Of a stretch of 7,577 nucleotides of DNA, positions 5,477-7,577 are shown in pieces. Position numbers and translations under genes: made by a program. Below the pieces are notes generated by a model. The model worked only from the letters and a program-made list of their open reading frames with translations. It was not told the origin of the DNA and searched no databases. How positions within the stretch are numbered: the first letter of the stretch is position 1; each line of letters begins with the position of its first letter. Source of the stretch: Chloroflexota bacterium. GTDB taxonomy: Bacteria; Chloroflexota; Anaerolineae; J102. Location of the stretch: the NCBI GenBank assembly GCA_003353825.1, contig PIVW01000285.1, positions 1 through 7,577 on the forward strand, in the 5' to 3' direction.

Positions 5477-5733
5477 GCGAAATCGTTGTCCACCGCCGGG
5501 TGCTTCGCTATCTGCGACGGTTGCCTCGTCCAGAGCAGGAGCGAGTGCGGGCTGCGCTGCTGCGTTTGGCAGAAGATGCGACTACCTATCCAGGTCTTGT
5601 CCACATGGCAGGAGAATGGATAGGCTATCGACGTATTCGCATCGGGGATATGAGGCTGATCTTTTGGTATGACGACCAGAATGATATTGCCTATGTCGAT
5701 CATATCGGTCCTCGAGGTGATATTTACAAGTAG
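5473..5733 (+). CDS. RelE/ParE-superfamily toxin
   Basis: An 86-residue basic protein, usual for the family. In RelE members the protein cleaves mRNA on the ribosome; in ParE members it targets gyrase. The sequence alone does not decide which. Seen: a first strand EIVVHRRVLRYLRRLP, a helix PEQERVRAALLRLAED, a strand GEWIGYRRIRIGDMRLIFWY, and the closing DIAYVDHIGPRGDIYK, equivalent to the VxxVxHRxxxY end of RelE proteins. The GTG start overlaps the antitoxin stop. Both genes of this pair are undamaged. A decayed aminotransferase fragment begins about a dozen bases after the stop. Confidence 0.85.
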   Translation: MSEIVVHRRVLRYLRRLPRPEQERVRAALLRLAEDATTYPGLVHMAGEWIGYRRIRIGDMRLIFWYDDQNDIAYVDHIGPRGDIYK

Positions 5734-5744
5734 TTGTTCGATCA

Positions 5745-6050
5745 GACCATCACGGCGGCATGCTGATCTCCGATGATGCTGACTTCATCAAGCACGCCCG
5801 CAAGCTGGTCACCCCGGCCCACGACCCTGCCCCCATTACCAGCATTCCGGTACAGGCCTACAACTATCGCATGAACAATGTCCTGGCGGGGCATCGGCCG
5901 GGGGCAACTCCGGGTCTTGGAAGATAGAGTCCGGGCTCGCAGGCGAAATTTCTACGATTACCAGCAGGCCCGGGTACCAGCAGGCATTGGGCGAGTTGCC
6001 CGGTATCGAGTTCATGCCTGAGGCGCCCTGAAGCTGCCACACTCGCTGGC
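5745..6050 (+). pseudogene. DegT/DnrJ/EryC1/StrS aminotransferase, central remnant
   Basis: The central part of the same enzyme family as the 5' remnants. GGMLISDDADFIKHARKLVT, DPAP, YNYRMNNVLAG, then GRGQLRVLEDRVRARRRNF and YDYQQ-ALGELPGIEFMPEAP follow in order. Intact relatives have TTSGGGMLVS just after the PLP-binding lysine, and YNYRMSNV about 35 residues later. The deletion at about 5754 has removed the TTSG stretch. At least four indels are needed: around 5834, 5858 and 5889, plus a 16-bp step duplication in which TACCAGCAGGC recurs at 5959-5969 and 5975-5985. An in-frame TGA at 6029 precedes a last match, TRW. N- and C-terminal parts are absent here. Confidence 0.82.
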
Positions 6051-6137
6051 CGTTTTCTCCTCTGTAGTACCCAACCGCCATATTTCAAACATATTATATG
6101 ATGGCTGTAATCGCATAATGAATGAACGGACACTTTC

Positions 6138-6470
6138 ATGAGCGTACATATACAGACGGTTATCAGGACAGCAGCACAAGAGCTTCATCTCTCTCAAGAG
6201 GATCTGCTTAGGCAGGGCACACGCAGCCTTCTAGAGCGCCAACTTCTTGAAGTTAAGGCCGAGATCTTCCGGATTAGCGGCCGCTATGGTGTATCCGGCG
6301 CTCAGGCAATGGAAGCACGTTATCAGGACGGGTCACTTGTCTGCAACCAAACTCGCACCTGCGACCTGCTACCTACCCCAGCGGGGCCTGATTTTCTCAG
6401 CGCAGTCTGGGAACAATTGCCAGTTGCTTGGCAGGAAAGGACGGAACGATATGACCACCGTTACATTTGA
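6138..6470 (+). pseudogene. Truncated TA antitoxin with unrelated C-terminus
   Basis: Residues 1-67 read SVHIQTVIRTAAQELHLSQE, DLLRQGTRSLLERQLLEVKA, EIFRISGRYGVSGAQAMEAR and YQDGSL. From memory this is the common N-terminus of small Chloroflexota/cyanobacterial antitoxins that go on with an acidic D-S-W-x-D-xxR-L-D-H-L-E segment and precede TumE-like or related toxins. Here that segment and the toxin are missing; instead VCNQTRTCDLLPTPAG and onward follow to a stop at 6468, overlapping the DUF433 start by 20 bases. A deletion has probably joined this gene to the DUF433 module. No good ribosome binding site is visible (weak ACGGA at about 6126-6130). Confidence 0.6.
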
Positions 6471-6822
6471 CGACTATTTTGAGGTACTGGGACCTGACAC
6501 CATTCTGGTTCGGGGAACTCGAGTGGGGATCGAGACCATATTGGACGACTATCTGGCCGGGGCCAGTCCGGAGGAGATTGCCGCACGCTATCGCACGTTG
6601 ACGCTGGAGCAGGTCTACGCAACAATCACTTACTATCTGCACAATCGGTCGGAGATCGATGCCTATTTGCAGCGGTGGCGAGCATACGTCGATAAGGCCT
6701 GGCAAGAGCAACAAAAAGACTCCGCTGAGTTTACACAGATGCTGCGTCAGCGAATGGAACGTGCCCGTGAGACTGTTTTAGCAGAAAAAGGCCCATTTTA
6801 TTTGACTTCAGAGCAGCCATGA
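6451..6822 (+). CDS. DUF433 antitoxin
   Basis: A 123-residue DUF433 (COG2442) protein, the usual antitoxin of DUF5615 PIN-like toxins. The domain covers about residues 8-75: DYFEVLGPDTILVRGTRVGI, ETILDDYLAGASPEEIAARY, TLTLEQVYATITYYLHNRSE. The G-TRVGIETIL strand-turn and ASPEEIAxxYxxLxLxQVYAxIxYYL helix-turn-helix are diagnostic and may bind DNA. The C-terminal 45 residues are a charged helix (QQKDSAEFTQMLRQRMERAR) that probably contacts the toxin. The start is preceded by AGGAAAGG at 6433-6440 with a long, 10-base spacer. The stop overlaps the toxin's ATG by four bases. Intact, whereas the toxin is frameshifted. Confidence 0.88.
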   Translation: MTTVTFDDYFEVLGPDTILVRGTRVGIETILDDYLAGASPEEIAARYRTLTLEQVYATITYYLHNRSEIDAYLQRWRAYVDKAWQEQQKDSAEFTQMLRQRMERARETVLAEKGPFYLTSEQP

Positions 6823-7194
6823 GCAAGCTCTGTTATCTTCTGGACGAACACGTTTCCCATGCAATCCAGAGCCAGCTTCTCCGCCTGGATGCTGACATTG
6901 ATGTCCTGGTCGTGGGCCAACCCGGGCACCTGAGAAAGGCACAGGAGACAGAGAGCTTCTGTTGTGGATCGAGAAAACAAATTATATTTTATAGTCACGG
7001 GAAACCGCCGAACGATACCTGAGCACTTGAGGGCGCACTACCAGGCTGGAAGGCGCACACCAGGCATCTTCTTCTTGCGGCGCAGAGCAGACATCGGACG
7101 GATCATTGAGCAGTTATATCTTCTGTGGGTTGCTTCCGAAGCGGAGGAGTACGAAGATCGCATCTTGTATTTGCCGATGTATCACTATTCGTGA
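6819..7194 (+). pseudogene. DUF5615 PIN-like toxin with two frameshifts
   Basis: Family members are PIN-like nucleases paired with DUF433 antitoxins. The frame starts SKLCYLLDEHVSHAIQSQLL, with the family's leading acidic pair Asp9-Glu10, and runs to VVGQPG. One base is missing at about 6926: the next frame reads APEKGTGDRELLLWIEKTNY and IL, then hits TAG. Two surplus bases in TTTTATAGTC (about 6991) then require a third frame: VTGNRRTIPEHLRAHYQAGR, TPGIFFLRRRADIGRIIEQL, YLLWVASEAEEYEDRILYLP, stop at 7192-7194. Restored length would be about 124 residues, with the VTGNRRxxPxHLxxHxxAG motif of one subfamily intact. The two shifts do not cancel within a short stretch. Confidence 0.83.
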
Positions 7195-7247
7195 TCTTGA
7201 AACGCAGGAGTTGGAAATACCGATTCAAGCAGGAGACAGTCACGAAT
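7195..7247 (+). other. Short unassigned frame before the HicB fragment
   Basis: A frame just after the DUF5615 stop reads LETQELEIPIQAGDSHE and ends at a TAG about 7247. It has protein-like composition but no start or recognisable family; it may be the tail of another lost gene. Confidence 0.25.
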
Positions 7248-7340
7248 AGACAGTTTGGGTGGTTTATAGTTGCGATTGTGCAGAATGAACATGGTATTTA
7301 CGTTGCAACCGTACTATCATTGAGGGGGTGTCACACAGGC
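7248..7340 (+). pseudogene. hicB: HicB antitoxin, N-terminal fragment
   Basis: The frame reads RQFGWFIVAIVQNEHGIYVA and TVLSLRGCHT. This is the first strand-strand-turn of the HicB/RNase-H-like fold (consensus FxVxIxxDExGxYxAxVPxLPGCxTQG). No start codon with a ribosome binding site is visible at its left side. On the right it stops exactly where repeat B begins (GGCCCTCACC at 7338), so the remaining two thirds of the gene are gone. No HicA toxin is seen. Confidence 0.68.
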
Positions 7341-7577
7341 CCTCACCGTACGCCCAGGTATCTTTTACCGCATGGACATGTACCTGCCCGGCTGCCTGGA
7401 TGAAGCGATCGCTTAACACGAGTCCACCGCCCGCTAAGATGAACCTCAGGCCATGATTGCCAGGTTGCAGAGCCTTGATTCCTGAATACCAGCTCGTTGG
7501 CGCGTCGCTGGTGGGTCTGGGAGAGGGGCAGAACCGCACTCAGAGCTGGAGACGAGCGCCGCATCTGTGGCGCCTTT
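7338..7577 (+). repeat. Direct repeat B, copy 2 (runs to window edge)
   Basis: Second copy of 4708-4945. It includes FYRMDMYLPGCLDEAIA followed by an extra stop (TAA 7414-7416) not present in copy 1, then the shared stops. Its left end cuts off the HicB fragment. The right end may lie at or beyond the end of the window. Confidence 0.85.

Overview
The window reads as an accessory, decaying region of a Chloroflexota-like genome (Anaerolineae/Caldilineae type; cyanobacteria are a weaker alternative). This rests on the mix of toxin-antitoxin (TA) families, the intergenic hairpin repeat CTGAGCGAAGCCGAAGG and its derivatives, and 7-bp TACGTGT/TGCGTAT repeats. I recognise these by memory, without a search. 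Except for a six-codon start at the left edge, every supported gene and gene remnant lies on the + strand.

Layout: (1) 1-18, start of a leftward gene. (2) 19-788, gene-free, with a nested 111-bp palindrome (237-347), a 7-bp tandem repeat (431-458) and a first remnant of a DegT/DnrJ/EryC1/StrS aminotransferase gene (619-702). (3) 789-1503, a TumA-like antitoxin and a TumE (DUF6516) toxin broken by a one-base deletion; a second degT remnant starts on the tumE stop codon. (4) 2029-2945, an intact Phd-family antitoxin and PIN-domain toxin, followed by a third degT 5' remnant (3025-3138). (5) 3188-4097, an intact MNT nucleotidyltransferase and a HEPN gene cut by an in-frame amber codon. (6) 4196-4807, a chimera joining a degT 5' end in frame to a second tumE 3' copy, a fifth degT 5' end, and the membrane N-terminus of a CapD/PglF-type nucleotide-sugar dehydratase gene. 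(7) 5273-5733, an intact small antitoxin and RelE/ParE-type toxin. (8) 5745-6050, a decayed middle part of degT. (9) 6138-7194, a truncated antitoxin fused to unrelated sequence, a DUF433 antitoxin, and a DUF5615 PIN-like toxin gene with two frameshifts. (10) 7248-7577, a HicB fragment cut off by a second copy of the repeat seen at 4708-4945.

Two classes of sequence are interleaved. One is repeated debris of a nucleotide-sugar operon (DegT aminotransferase plus CapD-type dehydratase, the enzyme pair of bacillosamine-type amino-sugar synthesis). The other is a series of TA pairs, each with overlapping stop and start codons. The most unusual feature is that five degT remnants all keep the same 5' end but stop at different distances into the gene, and two of them begin exactly on the stop codon of a tumE copy. 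In three of the TA modules the toxin is broken while its antitoxin is intact. I see no intact mobile element, CRISPR array, tRNA or rRNA. I do not see a complete new multi-gene system; the novelty candidate is the repeated association of TA modules with the 5' end of degT.
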